From contig NZ_LMUQ01000073.1 in NCBI RefSeq assembly GCF_009765865.1, positions 324,170 through 386,451 on the forward strand: 62,282 nucleotides of DNA. Reading direction: 5' to 3'. The position numbers were made by a program, and so were the translations under genes. The DNA comes from Acidisoma sp. L85. GTDB taxonomy: Bacteria; Pseudomonadota; Alphaproteobacteria; Acetobacterales; Acetobacteraceae. Positions 34,144-44,744 of this stretch are shown here, in pieces. The notes beneath the pieces were generated by a model, which saw nothing but the letters and a program-made list of their open reading frames with translations, searched no databases and was not told the origin of the DNA. Numbering within the stretch: position 1 is the stretch's first letter; each line of letters begins with the position of its first letter.

Positions 34144-34983
34144 CTACCGACTCGCCTGGACCGCCAGATGATCGCGGTCGCCTAACATCCGGTGCAGGCG
34201 GGGCTCGATGGCGGCGGCGATGCGGGCCATGCCGAAGGCGTCCGGATGCAGCAGCACGCCCGGCACGACCATATGCGCGACCTGCGGGTGGCTCGGGATG
34301 AGCAGGGCGGCCGAGAGCTTCGAGAATTTCGGATCGAGGTAAAGGTCGCCGTCGATCTGGCCGTTCTTCAGCAGAAGATGGCCGACATCCATGAAGGTCA
34401 CGAAGTCGCTGTCGCGATAGACGGTCGCCAGGTCGGCGTTGATGATGGCCGTCTGCGCGCTGGCCCAGGGCGTCCTACGACTGGGCAGGACGCCCAATAG
34501 CAGCACCTTCGCCTGGGGCAGCTTGCGGTGCAGGATGGTGGTGATGGCCTCGATGCCACCCACGGTTTGCTCGGCATCCCAATGGGCACGGCCGAGGTTG
34601 TTGGCGCCGATCAGCACCACCACCGCGCGCGGAGAGATGCCATCGACCTCACCATGATCCAGGCGCCAGATCACGCTGGCCGTGGTGTCGCCGGTGAAGC
34701 CCAGATTGATCGCGGACCGGTCGCCATAGAAGCGATTCCAGACTGGCGCGTAATCGGCATAGGCGGCCGGCATCGCAAGTTCCCAATTCTGGGTGATCGA
34801 GTCGCCGAGCCAGACCAGCCCCACAGGACCCTCGCGGTTGCGGGTGAGGCTGTGCTCGAACCGGTGTTTCCACCAGGGGAGGTCCATACGGCCGATCGGC
34901 GCCGCAGCCAGGTTGTTGCTGCTCGCCAGCGCGGGTGCCAGGGGCAGCAGCAGGCCGAGCGCCAGGAGCAGACGTGCGAACAT
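34144..34983 (-). CDS. Exported SGNH/GDSL hydrolase
   Basis: 279-aa secreted esterase-like protein. Signal peptide LLLALGLLLPLAPALA (cut near residue 20). Block I is VWLGDSIT with the nucleophile Ser, block II Gly is in NLGFTGDT, block III is LIGANNLG with Asn, and block V is LLHPDAFG with His. The Asp expected three residues before the His is Val, so the triad may be a dyad or use another acid. Likely removes acyl groups from a cell-surface glycan or lipid; substrate unknown. Eight bases upstream of uppP's stop in the same direction, so probably one transcript. Confidence 0.82.
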   Translation of the reverse strand: MFARLLLALGLLLPLAPALASSNNLAAAPIGRMDLPWWKHRFEHSLTRNREGPVGLVWLGDSITQNWELAMPAAYADYAPVWNRFYGDRSAINLGFTGDTTASVIWRLDHGEVDGISPRAVVVLIGANNLGRAHWDAEQTVGGIEAITTILHRKLPQAKVLLLGVLPSRRTPWASAQTAIINADLATVYRDSDFVTFMDVGHLLLKNGQIDGDLYLDPKFSKLSAALLIPSHPQVAHMVVPGVLLHPDAFGMARIAAAIEPRLHRMLGDRDHLAVQASR

Positions 34984-34992
34984 TGGAAGACC

Positions 34993-35832
34993 CTAGCGAA
35001 AGAGCAGGAAGGCCGCGCTGCCGAGGCCGGCGGCGACACAATACCAGGCGTAGGGATCGAGCGCCGAGCGATCATGGCCGCGGAAGTAGCGCATCAGGAA
35101 GGCGGTGCTGGCGAGTGCGGTGAGCCCGGCCACCACGGCGCAGATCAATGACAATTGGAAGACACCGCTGCCATGGAGCGCCGGATCATGCAGCAGCTTG
35201 GGAATCTCGAGCACCGCCGCCGCACCGATCACCGGCGTCGCGATCAGGAAGGAAAAATGCGCCGAGCCCTCGTGATCGACACCGCGTAGCACACCGCCCA
35301 GGATCGTCACGCCGGAGCGCGAGATGCCGGGAACGAGTGCCAGGCACTGCCAGAGACCGATGATGAGGGCGTCCTTCGCCGTAAGGGTCGATAGCGCGCG
35401 GCTGCCGCTGCCCTTCATTCTTTCGCCCACGAGCAGGATCAATCCGTTGACGACCAGGAACACGGCGGCGATCAGCGGTGTCGCGAAGACTCGGCGCAGC
35501 GGATGCTCCAGCACCAGGCCGATGACCACCACCGGGATCATCGAGATGATGATGAGGGCAAAGACTCGCCGGCCCTCCTTGTTCGCATGAGCGTCGCTCA
35601 TCCCCAGCAGTGCGCGGATGATGGCGAGCCAGTCGCGCCAGAAGAAGACGAGCAGGGCCACGGCCGTGCCGACGTGGAGCATGACCAGGAAGGGTAGGAA
35701 GCCACTGCTCTGCAGATCGAGATGCCAGCCAAGCAGCGCGGGCAGCACGACGGCATGGCCGAGGCTGCTGACAGGGAAAAGCTCGGTCGCGCCTTGGACA
35801 AGGGCGATGATGATGGCGTGCAGCGGATCCAT
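34993..35832 (-). CDS. uppP: Undecaprenyl-diphosphatase
   Basis: 279-aa polytopic membrane enzyme that dephosphorylates undecaprenyl pyrophosphate to recycle the glycan lipid carrier. Family blocks: ELFPVSSLGH with the catalytic Glu region near residue 18 and LVPGISRSG near 175, with about eight transmembrane segments. ATG 35832 matches the family start MDPLHAIIIALVQG. It is transcribed ahead of the SGNH hydrolase and divergent from rsmB with a 70-base gap. Confidence 0.95.
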   Translation of the reverse strand: MDPLHAIIIALVQGATELFPVSSLGHAVVLPALLGWHLDLQSSGFLPFLVMLHVGTAVALLVFFWRDWLAIIRALLGMSDAHANKEGRRVFALIIISMIPVVVIGLVLEHPLRRVFATPLIAAVFLVVNGLILLVGERMKGSGSRALSTLTAKDALIIGLWQCLALVPGISRSGVTILGGVLRGVDHEGSAHFSFLIATPVIGAAAVLEIPKLLHDPALHGSGVFQLSLICAVVAGLTALASTAFLMRYFRGHDRSALDPYAWYCVAAGLGSAAFLLFR

Positions 35833-35902
35833 GGGCGGCGGGATTCTCCGAGGTCGCGGGTCTGCATAGCCGATCCCGCGACGCCCGCAATCGACGAAAT
35901 CT

Positions 35903-37174
35903 GTGTATAGCCGCCGCGTGCCGAACGATCCCCCTTCCGCCGACCCCACCCGCGACGGCGCTTTTGCTCTTCTGGCTGCCGTTCTCGACCGGCATCGTTC
36001 GCTCGAGGACGCGCTCGATTCCCTGCCGGCGATGGATCTGCGTGATCGCGCCGCCGCCCATCGCCTGGCCGCCACCGCTCTGCGCCGCTGCGGCACGATC
36101 GATGCGGTGCTGGAGCCCTACCTCGCCAAGGCGCCGCCGGTGGCCGTCAAGCATATCCTGCGGCTGGGTGTTGCGGCCCTGTTGTTCCTGGAGGCGCCCC
36201 CTCATGCGGCGGTCGGCACCGCCGTCGATCTGGCCAAGCGGCGAGGGCAGACGAAGGTCGCCGGGCTGGTGAATGCCGTGCTGCGCCGGGTCTCGGAACA
36301 AGGCGTCGCGTCACTCGCCGACCTGGATGGCCCGCGACTCGACACACCGCTGTGGCTGTGGGCGGCCTGGGGACGCGAGGGGCGTGCCATCGCGACGGCA
36401 CATCAGAGAGAGGCACCGTTGGACCTCACCCTGAAGCCGGGCGCGGCGGTGCCCGAGGGCGGCACGCTCCTGCCGACCGGCTCGGTCCGCTTCCCCGCCG
36501 GCACGCACATCGCCGACATCGCCGGATTCGCCGAGGGCCAAAGCTGGGTACAGGACGCGGCGGCGGCTTTGCCGGCGCGGCTGCTCGCGGTAAAGCCGGG
36601 CGAGCGGATCGCCGATCTTTGCGCGGCACCGGGCGGCAAGACGGCGCAACTCACGGCCGCCGGCGCGGAAGTCTTCGCGATCGAGCGTGATGCGGGGCGG
36701 CTGCGCCGGCTGCGGAGCAATCTCGACCGGCTCGGCCTCTCGGCGACCCTCGTTGAGGCGGATGCCATCAACTGGCAGCCGCCAGCCCCATTGGATGCGG
36801 TGTTGCTCGATGCGCCCTGTAGCGCTACCGGCACGATGCGGCGGCACCCCGACCTGCCTTTCCTCAAGAAGCCCGGCGATATCGGGGCGCTGGTAGCGGC
36901 GCAAGACCGCCTGCTGCGGGCTGCCGTGACGATGCTGCGCCCTGGCGGACGGCTGATCTACGCGGTGTGCTCGCTACAGCCGGAGGAGGGCGCGACTCGC
37001 GCCGCGGGTGCCTTCGCCCGGCTGCCGCTGGAGGTGATGCCGATCTTGCCCGAAGAGGTTCCGGAGCTTGCCGAGGCCATCACGCCGGCGGGATTTTTGC
37101 GGACCCATCCGGGGCTATGGCCCGAGCGCGGCGGGCTGGACGGGTTTTTCGTGGCAAGGTTCAGGAAGCTCTAG
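35903..37174 (+). CDS. rsmB: 16S rRNA (cytosine-967-C5)-methyltransferase
   Basis: 423-aa RNA m5C methyltransferase. An N-terminal NusB-like RNA-binding domain (residues 15-140, DGAFALLAAVLDRHRS, LVNAVLRRV) precedes the Rossmann domain with SAM motif IADLCAAPGGKTAQL, motif IV DAPCSATGTMRRHPD and motif VI AVCSLQPEEG; both catalytic cysteines are present. Start may be GTG 35903 or GTG 35918. Housekeeping gene divergent from uppP. Confidence 0.93.
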   Translation: MYSRRVPNDPPSADPTRDGAFALLAAVLDRHRSLEDALDSLPAMDLRDRAAAHRLAATALRRCGTIDAVLEPYLAKAPPVAVKHILRLGVAALLFLEAPPHAAVGTAVDLAKRRGQTKVAGLVNAVLRRVSEQGVASLADLDGPRLDTPLWLWAAWGREGRAIATAHQREAPLDLTLKPGAAVPEGGTLLPTGSVRFPAGTHIADIAGFAEGQSWVQDAAAALPARLLAVKPGERIADLCAAPGGKTAQLTAAGAEVFAIERDAGRLRRLRSNLDRLGLSATLVEADAINWQPPAPLDAVLLDAPCSATGTMRRHPDLPFLKKPGDIGALVAAQDRLLRAAVTMLRPGGRLIYAVCSLQPEEGATRAAGAFARLPLEVMPILPEEVPELAEAITPAGFLRTHPGLWPERGGLDGFFVARFRKL

Positions 37175-37307
37175 CGCCAACACGCCAAGACGTTACCGCG
37201 TCGGGTCCCCGCGCGGGGTAGTTCCGCGAACCAGCCATGGCCTTTTTTCAGACCCCTAACGCCCCCATTTGTCTTATCTTCGCAAGTGCAACAGGGGGTG
37301 ACTGGTG

Positions 37308-37496
37308 ATGACGGATGTGGGCAGCGATTCGAGCGATGTGACCGAGGTTTCCCTGGTCATGAGCCCGGCCGAGGCTAAGGCCGTCGACCGCTGGTCCGCT
37401 GAGCATCACGTCGAGGATCGCTCCGAGGCAGTGCATCGCTTGATCCAACACGGGCTTGACGCAGAAACCGCGGCCGACGACGCCCACCTGCGCTAG
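37308..37496 (+). CDS. Small ribbon-helix-helix-like protein
   Basis: 62-aa protein: an N-terminal beta strand (TEVSLVMSPAEAKAVDRW), a first helix and a second helix (RSEAVHRLIQHGLDAE) in the order of a MetJ/Arc-type DNA-binding dimer. GGGGGTGA precedes ATG 37308. It could be a small repressor or the antitoxin of a lost pair; no toxin-like gene is adjacent. It is followed by 200 bases before typA. Confidence 0.65.
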   Translation: MTDVGSDSSDVTEVSLVMSPAEAKAVDRWSAEHHVEDRSEAVHRLIQHGLDAETAADDAHLR

Positions 37497-37702
37497 GCTC
37501 GCCCGCGACGCATAGCCGGGGCCTGCGCCGCGTTAGTGGCGCCTTCGGTTAGCGCTCGCTTCCGCGGCGGTGTTCGTTTATGTGTGCGCCGCAACACGAC
37601 ACGCCCTGCCTCTGACGGCTGACCCGTCATCGGCGGGGCAATTTCTGTACCGCCGAACTTATCCTGCCCCTTCGTGGGCTCCAAAAGCCGGACCTGATCC
37701 CT

Positions 37703-39532
37703 ATGGATATTCGCAACATCGCCATCATCGCCCATGTCGATCACGGCAAGACGACGCTGGTGGATGCGCTGCTCAAGCAGTCCGGCGCCTTCCGCGACAA
37801 TCAGCACGTCGCGGAACGCGCCTTGGACCGCAACGATCTGGAGCGTGAGCGCGGCATCACCATCCTCGCCAAATGCACCAGCGTCATCTGGAAGGGCACG
37901 CGGCTCAATATCGTCGATACCCCAGGCCATGCCGATTTCGGCGGCGAGGTCGAGCGCATTCTGAGCATGGTGGACGGCGCCATCCTGTTGGTGGATGCCG
38001 CTGAGGGCGTGTTGCCGCAGACCAAGTTCGTGCTCGGCAAGGCGCTGGCGCGGGGCATCCGCCCCATCGTGGTAGTCAATAAGGTCGATCGCCCGGATGC
38101 CCGCGCCGACGAGGTCCATAACGAGGTTTTCGACCTATTCGCCGCGCTGGACGCGACGGAGGAGCAGCTCGACTTTCCGATGCTCTTCGCCTCCGGCCGC
38201 CAGGGCTGGGCGGATGAGGTGCTCGAAGGCGCCCGCAAGGATCTCGCGCCGATGTTCGATCTGGTGATCCGGCATGTCCCGTCGCCGAACCTGAATGTCG
38301 ATGCGCCTTTCGCGATGCTGGCCTCCATCCTGGACTACGACAACTTCCTCGGCCGCGTGCTGACCGGGCGTGTCGAGCAGGGCCGTGCGCGCCTCAACAT
38401 GCCGTTGAAGGTGCTGCGCGCGGACGGCACGGTAGTCGAGACCGGGCGACTGACCAAGCTGATGTCCTTCGATGGCCTCGACCGCGTGCCGGTCGAGGAG
38501 GCGCAGGCCGGTGACATCATCGCGATCGCGGGCCTCACCGATGCGACGATCCCGGATACCTTGGGCTCGCCTGAGCTGATGTCGCCGATCCAGGCCATTC
38601 CGGTCGACCCGCCGACCCTCTCGATGACCTTCCGCGTCAACGATGGCCCGCTCGGCGGCCGTGAGGGCAAGAAGGTTACGTCCCGCCAGATTCGCGACCG
38701 GCTGATGCATGAGATCCAGGGCAACGTGGCCCTCAAGATCACTATCAGCAACGAGACGGACGCCTTCGAGGTCGCCGGCCGGGGCGAGTTGCAGCTCGGC
38801 GTGCTGATCGAAACGATGCGCCGCGAGGGCTTCGAGCTCACCATCGGCCGCCCACGCGTGCTGACCCGCGTCAACGAGGAGACCGGCGAGCGCGAGGAGC
38901 CCATGGAGGATGTGCTGGCCGATGTCGACGAGCCCTATACCGGCGTAGTCGTCGAGAAGCTCAGCCGCCGTAAGGGTGAGTTGCAGGACATGCGGCCCTC
39001 GGGCGGCGGCAAGGTTCGCCTCACCTTCCGCATGCCGAGCCGTGGCCTGATCGGCTACCACGGCGAATTTCTCACCGACACGCGCGGCTCGGGCGTGATG
39101 AACCGGCTGTTCGCCGGCTACGGTCCCTGGAAGGGCCCGATCGAGGGCCGCCGCAATGGCAGCCTGATCTCGAACCTTGATGGCGAGGCTGTGCAGTATT
39201 CGCTGTGGTATCTGCAGGAGCGCGGCACGCTGTTCGTGAACCCGGGCGAGAAGGTCTATACCGGGATGATCGTCGGCGAGCACAGCCGGGACAATGACTT
39301 GGACGTCAATGTCATCAAGGAAAAGAAGCTCACCAATATCCGCGCCGCCGGCAAGGACGAGGCGATGCTGCTGATCCCGCCGCGCCGGATGTCGCTGGAG
39401 CAGGCGATCGCCTATGTCGAGGATGACGAGCTGGTGGAAGTAACCCCCGCCGCCATCCGTCTGCGCAAGCGCCATCTCGACCCGAACGCGCGCAAGCGTG
39501 CCGGTCGGGCTTCGGAGTCCGACGCGGCCTAG
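37703..39532 (+). CDS. typA: Ribosome-associated translational GTPase
   Basis: 609-aa TypA/BipA protein, a translation-factor GTPase acting in ribosome assembly and stress adaptation. G1 [14 protein letters not shown] (residues 11-24), ERGITI effector loop, [23 protein letters not shown], then EF-G-like domains II, III, V and the BipA-specific C-terminal domain ([35 protein letters not shown]). Normal length. Terminator-like hairpins lie downstream. Confidence 0.98.
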   Translation: MDIRNIAIIAHVDHGKTTLVDALLKQSGAFRDNQHVAERALDRNDLERERGITILAKCTSVIWKGTRLNIVDTPGHADFGGEVERILSMVDGAILLVDAAEGVLPQTKFVLGKALARGIRPIVVVNKVDRPDARADEVHNEVFDLFAALDATEEQLDFPMLFASGRQGWADEVLEGARKDLAPMFDLVIRHVPSPNLNVDAPFAMLASILDYDNFLGRVLTGRVEQGRARLNMPLKVLRADGTVVETGRLTKLMSFDGLDRVPVEEAQAGDIIAIAGLTDATIPDTLGSPELMSPIQAIPVDPPTLSMTFRVNDGPLGGREGKKVTSRQIRDRLMHEIQGNVALKITISNETDAFEVAGRGELQLGVLIETMRREGFELTIGRPRVLTRVNEETGEREEPMEDVLADVDEPYTGVVVEKLSRRKGELQDMRPSGGGKVRLTFRMPSRGLIGYHGEFLTDTRGSGVMNRLFAGYGPWKGPIEGRRNGSLISNLDGEAVQYSLWYLQERGTLFVNPGEKVYTGMIVGEHSRDNDLDVNVIKEKKLTNIRAAGKDEAMLLIPPRRMSLEQAIAYVEDDELVEVTPAAIRLRKRHLDPNARKRAGRASESDAA

Positions 39533-39608
39533 CCGACAGCGCCGGCTCCTTCGCGGTCCGCAGGGGGCGAGCGTAGGGGTACGCGTCTCGCCCTCATGTC
39601 ACGAACAA

Positions 39609-39641
39609 GACGTCATCCTCAGCCCTCGCCAGGATGACGTC
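39609..39641. terminator. Hairpin after typA, related to the CGTCAT palindromes
   Basis: GACGTCATCCT (39609-39619) and AGGATGACGTC (39631-39641) form a perfect 11-bp stem with an 11-base loop between the convergent typA and sulfotransferase genes. The CGTCAT/ATGACG ends are shared with the elements at 6220-6322 and 13181-13268. A weaker dyad, GGGCGAG/CTCGCCC, lies at about 39567-39593. Confidence 0.65.
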
Positions 39642-39652
39642 AGAAAACCGTC

Positions 39653-40891
39653 TCAGCGGTGCGTGAGGCGCTCGGAGATTTGTGTCGTGATGGCGCGCGC
39701 GGCCGCTCCGCGTCTTGTGCTGAGCCACCATCTCCAATCGTCCAGCATCAGCGTCGTCGCGGCCGCGAGCCGGTGGCGGAAGGCGCGGTACGGCGGCTCC
39801 GCCTCCAGCAGGGTCACAGTCGGCGGTGTACGGCCACTCTTGTTCACGCGACTTAGTGTCGCCGCCAGCTCCATCTCGAAGCGGTTCCGCGCCCAGCGGA
39901 TCAGCGCGTGGTCGTAGAGCAAATGCTTGTCGAGTTCATCAAGCAGCGCCGGATCCTCGACGGGTCGCTGCCGCGCGGTCGAGACGTTAAGGCGGTGATA
40001 AGCGATGTCCTGCCAGCCGAAGCGGTCAGCCATCAGCATGAGCGATTCGTTGAAGCGCTCAGCGCAGCCCACGATATCCATCGCGGTAAAGGTGGCTTTC
40101 GCCTGCTCCAGATGCGAGGCGTCGAGCGGACCACGCATGCAGTTTGTGGCAAACCGTACCTGTGGATTGTCAGCGTCCCAGCCGTCGAATTCCCGAAACC
40201 GGGCGATGAAGAGACGAACCGCTTCCGCCGATGTCGTGGGGTGGCCGAGCCGCGGAAGTTCCACGTCGAAAAAGCGTTGCGCCGCTGGGATTTCGTGACG
40301 GTGACGCAGCACATGGGCGAAGTGCGAGAGAACGACGGCTCGCGGCTCACGGAAGAAGGTGGTGAAGCGCGTCGCGCCCTCCACCCCGCCGGAGGCGAGA
40401 TAATGGCCGTAGGGCGCGTGACCGGAAACAAGGGCGAAGCCGCGCCTTCGTAGCAGCCGCAGATCTGGGCGCGTCCGCCTCATCAGATAGCTGCGCCGAT
40501 AACCAAGCCTGTCACTCAGCGCGCGAAACAGGCTGGTGCCGGCGGTCTTTGGACAGTGGCAGAAGACGATGGTAAAGGAAGGCAAGGCGGCCGGCGCCGG
40601 ATGCCGGGATCGCACGGCCGAGACCTGCAGGGGCGGCACCAGCAGTCGAGCGAGGATCAAGCCGACCATGACAAAGGCCGCCTCGTCGAGATGACCGTAG
40701 TAAGGGATGCGATCCGGTATGAGGTCAACAGGGCCGAAGGAGTAGCCAACGCCGACAACCAAGGCGAGCTTCGACCAGAGGCACGACAGCGACAGGAGCA
40801 CGCATTGAGCGAGGATGATTGCCTCGATCGCCAGGCGATAGGTTAGTCGTCTAACCGTCCAGCTCACAGCATCTAGCCATCCGGCGACCAT
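39653..40891 (-). CDS. DUF1232-sulfotransferase fusion protein
   Basis: 412-aa protein joining two unrelated parts. Residues about 30-95 form a DUF1232/YkvA membrane-associated domain with the signature FGPVDLIPDRIPYYGHLDE and flanking hydrophobic helices. From residue 113, a sulfotransferase fold starts with the PAPS-binding 5'-PSB loop CHCPKTAGTSLFRALSD; a 3'-PB-like segment FFREPRAVVLSHFAH follows. It resembles polysaccharide or glycolipid sulfotransferases. GAGGA precedes ATG 40891. Tethering to the membrane through DUF1232 would place a sulfotransferase near lipid-linked glycans; that is inference. The large glycosyltransferase locus lies 6 kb away. Confidence 0.82.
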   Translation of the reverse strand: MVAGWLDAVSWTVRRLTYRLAIEAIILAQCVLLSLSCLWSKLALVVGVGYSFGPVDLIPDRIPYYGHLDEAAFVMVGLILARLLVPPLQVSAVRSRHPAPAALPSFTIVFCHCPKTAGTSLFRALSDRLGYRRSYLMRRTRPDLRLLRRRGFALVSGHAPYGHYLASGGVEGATRFTTFFREPRAVVLSHFAHVLRHRHEIPAAQRFFDVELPRLGHPTTSAEAVRLFIARFREFDGWDADNPQVRFATNCMRGPLDASHLEQAKATFTAMDIVGCAERFNESLMLMADRFGWQDIAYHRLNVSTARQRPVEDPALLDELDKHLLYDHALIRWARNRFEMELAATLSRVNKSGRTPPTVTLLEAEPPYRAFRHRLAAATTLMLDDWRWWLSTRRGAAARAITTQISERLTHR

Positions 40892-40995
40892 TCCATTCCT
40901 CTACGACTCGGCAGCCCGCCGGACAATCACGCGAAGAGCATAGACGAAAATTAGTCGGGCGGGCCAATCGAGGCGAGAGCCAATGTGACAAATCG

Positions 40996-42207
40996 TTAGG
41001 GGCGATAGCCGAGTGCGCCACAGAACGCCGCCATCCGCCGGCAAGCCTCGGTCAAAGTCAGGTCGTCGGTGGCGTAGCTGATCCGGATATGTGGGCTCAT
41101 GCCGAAAGCGCCGCCATGAACCACGGCGACATGCGCCTCCTCGAGCAAAGCTGTGGCGAAGTCCTGGTCGGTATCCAGGAGCCGCCCGCCGCTACTCCGG
41201 CGCCCGATGCAGCCGGCGATTGAGGGGAAGACGTAGAAGGCGCCTTCAGGGGCGACGCAGGTGACGCCGGGCATCCAGTTGAGCGCTTCCACGACGAGAT
41301 CGCGGCGGCGGCGATAGGCGGCGACCATCTCGGCGACCATATCCTGAGGCGCGTCGAGCACGGCGGCGGCCGCAGCCTGGCCAACGGTCGAGATGCCGGA
41401 GGTCGCGTGGCTCTGCACAAGCGCCATGGCCCGTATGAGCGGCAGGGGGCCGCCGGCGAAGCCGATGCGCCAGCCGGTCATCGCGTAGGTCTTGGAGACG
41501 CCGGAGACGACCAGCGTCCGGTCGGCAAGCTGCGGCGCGATCGCCGCGATGCTGACGGAACCCTCGCCGTCGTAGCGCAGGTGCTCGTAGATCTCGTCGG
41601 CGAAGATCCAGACGTGAGGATGCCGTTCGAGGACTTTCGCAAGCGCCGCGAGATCCTCCGGTGCGTAGGCGGCGCCGGTTGGGTTGTTCGGAGTATTGAG
41701 CAGGAGCCACTTGGTGCGGGGCGTGATAGCCGCTTCCAGGTCTTCAGCGCGCAGGCGGAAGCGGTTGTTTTGGGGACAGCTCACGAAGACGGGCCGGCCG
41801 CCGAGAAGCTCTGCCGTCAGAGCGTAAGAGGACCAGTAGGGCGTCGGGATGATGACCTCGTCGCCCTCGTCCAGCGTCGCGGCGAAGGCGTTGAAGATCA
41901 CCTGCTTGGCGCCGTTGGAGACGAGGATTTGCTCGATGGGGAAATCGAGCATCTGGTCGCGCTGGAACTTGCGGCGAACGGCCTGTTTCAGCACCGGCAG
42001 CCCATCGACCGGCGGGTATTTGGTCTGGCCGTCCAGCGCCGCGCGATGCGCCGCCTCGATGGCGACCGGGGGCGTCGGGAAGTCGGGCTCCCCGATCGCC
42101 AGCGAGATTACATCGAGGCCTTCGGCCCGCATGGCGCGGGCGCGGGCCGACATCTGCACCACTGCTGCGGTTTCCGCGCGGCCGAGGCGGGAGGCGAGGG
42201 CGGCCAT
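40996..42207 (-). CDS. Class I aminotransferase (aspartate aminotransferase-type), paralog 2
   Basis: 403-aa fold-type I PLP enzyme. The substrate Asn of TPNNPTGAAY, the Asp of IFADEIYEHL and the Schiff-base Lys in [18 protein letters not shown] are all in place, as is the Arg of HIRISYATDDL that binds the substrate carboxylate. It starts 10 bases after the stop of a closely similar aminotransferase and was probably produced by tandem duplication. Substrate is likely aspartate or an aromatic/prephenate-type amino acid; sequence does not decide. Confidence 0.92.
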   Translation of the reverse strand: MAALASRLGRAETAAVVQMSARARAMRAEGLDVISLAIGEPDFPTPPVAIEAAHRAALDGQTKYPPVDGLPVLKQAVRRKFQRDQMLDFPIEQILVSNGAKQVIFNAFAATLDEGDEVIIPTPYWSSYALTAELLGGRPVFVSCPQNNRFRLRAEDLEAAITPRTKWLLLNTPNNPTGAAYAPEDLAALAKVLERHPHVWIFADEIYEHLRYDGEGSVSIAAIAPQLADRTLVVSGVSKTYAMTGWRIGFAGGPLPLIRAMALVQSHATSGISTVGQAAAAAVLDAPQDMVAEMVAAYRRRRDLVVEALNWMPGVTCVAPEGAFYVFPSIAGCIGRRSSGGRLLDTDQDFATALLEEAHVAVVHGGAFGMSPHIRISYATDDLTLTEACRRMAAFCGALGYRP

Positions 42208-42217
42208 TGGTGGCGCC

Positions 42218-43516
<1,299 letters not shown>

Positions 43517-43993
43517 CTAGACGATCCGCCCGGGTTGAGCTTTGCGCCGGTAGCGGCTGGTGATGAGTTGTTGTTTGCGGGGGCCGGTGATCCGCCAGCT
43601 CAATAGCCACTGGTCCGGGCCCAGCAGGCGGTAGCGGCCCTCATAGAGGTCCGGTTCGCAATCATGCCGGACGCAAGCGCTACCGTTCCGGAGTTCCAAG
43701 TGGTGGAACGGTCTGCCGTCCTCGAAAGATACCAGAGCCGTGCCGGCGTCGGTGAAGCGGAAGACATATCGGCGGATCGCCTCGCCGAGATAGCCGCCGA
43801 GCGTCATAACGCCCCGCTCCTCGAAGAGCAGAGCGCCGTCGAGGGGGAAAAATCGCGCGGTGCCTGAGAGCCGCATGCACGATCCTGGTCCACAGCCCCA
43901 GCCGCGCCGCGTCAATTGCCACGAGCCGAGGAAGAAGCCGGCTAAGTCGGAGGCCGCGTGGCTCGTCGGCTCCCATGCCACGCGGGCACTCAT
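43517..43993 (-). CDS. DUF6314 family protein
   Basis: 158-aa protein of a small lipocalin-like family: DLAGFFLGSWQLTRR at the start, GTARFFPLDGALLFEERG, FHHLELRNG, and a C-terminal YEGRYRLLGPDQWLLSW followed by RKQQLITSRYRR. These are the blocks of DUF6314, of unknown function; the beta-barrel layout suggests ligand binding. It lies between bioY and the aminotransferases, all on the minus strand, seven bases after the bioY stop, so probably co-transcribed with bioY. Confidence 0.85.
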   Translation of the reverse strand: MSARVAWEPTSHAASDLAGFFLGSWQLTRRGWGCGPGSCMRLSGTARFFPLDGALLFEERGVMTLGGYLGEAIRRYVFRFTDAGTALVSFEDGRPFHHLELRNGSACVRHDCEPDLYEGRYRLLGPDQWLLSWRITGPRKQQLITSRYRRKAQPGRIV

Positions 43994-44000
43994 GGGGCGT

Positions 44001-44570
44001 TTAGCGCGCCGGGCGCCGCAGGAGGGGGCACGCAGCTGTTGCGAGGGCGAGCTTGACCGCCTCGGCAGGCAGAAATGGCAGAAGTCCGAAGCCCAGGCTC
44101 TTCGCCGGCCCGAACAGGACAGCGAGCCAGGCGACGCCTGGGGCGTAGATCAGCACTTCGCCGAGAGACAGGACGGCGACCGTGCGGATCCAGCTGCGGG
44201 TGGCGCCGCGATCGGCCATAGTGCCGACGGTCCAGGCGGCCAGCACGTAGCCGAGCAGATAGCCGCCGGTCGGACCAGCCATATAGGCAAGACCCGCACC
44301 GCCCTGAAACACCGGCAGGCCGCAGGCGCCTTCCGCGATATAGGCGAGCACGGTGGCGGCGCCGAGCCGGCCGCCGCAGGCGAGGCCGATCGCCAGCACC
44401 ACGAAGCTCTGCATGGAAAGCCGCACCGGCCAGAATGGCACCTGCACATGTGCGGCGATCGCCAGCAGCGCGCTGCCGATCGCAACGGCCGCGATCCGCT
44501 GGGTCCAGCTACCGCCGATAAGGGGCTTCGCCGGAAGGTCGAGAGGTCTCGTGATGGCTTGGCTCGGCAC
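44001..44570 (-). CDS. bioY: Biotin transporter BioY
   Basis: 189-aa membrane protein, the substrate-binding S component of the energy-coupling-factor biotin importer. Six hydrophobic segments; family blocks [41 protein letters not shown] (read over residues 85-112) and [11 protein letters not shown] are visible. GTG 44570 has GGAGA eight bases upstream. No bioM/bioN ATPase or T component in the window; several alphaproteobacterial BioY proteins work alone or with a shared EcfAT. A 24-bp perfect palindrome lies 45 bases upstream of the start. Confidence 0.95.
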   Translation of the reverse strand: MPSQAITRPLDLPAKPLIGGSWTQRIAAVAIGSALLAIAAHVQVPFWPVRLSMQSFVVLAIGLACGGRLGAATVLAYIAEGACGLPVFQGGAGLAYMAGPTGGYLLGYVLAAWTVGTMADRGATRSWIRTVAVLSLGEVLIYAPGVAWLAVLFGPAKSLGFGLLPFLPAEAVKLALATAACPLLRRPAR

Positions 44571-44610
44571 GATCTATTCTCCAGGGTTAGCCGGAACGCT
44601 AGCACACGCC

Positions 44611-44642
44611 CACTCGACAGTCTTGGCCAAGACTGTCGTGTG
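44611..44642. promoter_or_regulatory. Palindrome upstream of bioY, candidate operator
   Basis: CGACAGTCTTGG/CCAAGACTGTCG (44615-44638) is a perfect 24-bp palindrome without spacer; the three flanking bases on each side also pair after one mismatch (44611-44642). It lies 45 bases upstream of the bioY GTG and 100 bases after the thiolase stop. The usual alphaproteobacterial biotin-repressor site (BioR, TTATCTATAA) is not present. It could instead serve as the thiolase terminator, although there is no T-run. Confidence 0.5.
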
Positions 44643-44744
44643 CGTTGCGCTCCCCCGCACGCCAGGATGCAGACAGTGGGTGAGCCGAACCGGCCGCCGC
44701 CCCCCGCGAGTGCCGCAGACGAGAAACCTTTCTGTCCCTTGCGA

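Noticed and set aside
38135-39475. Long minus-strand open frame (446 codons)
   Set aside because: Antisense to typA, which is unambiguous.
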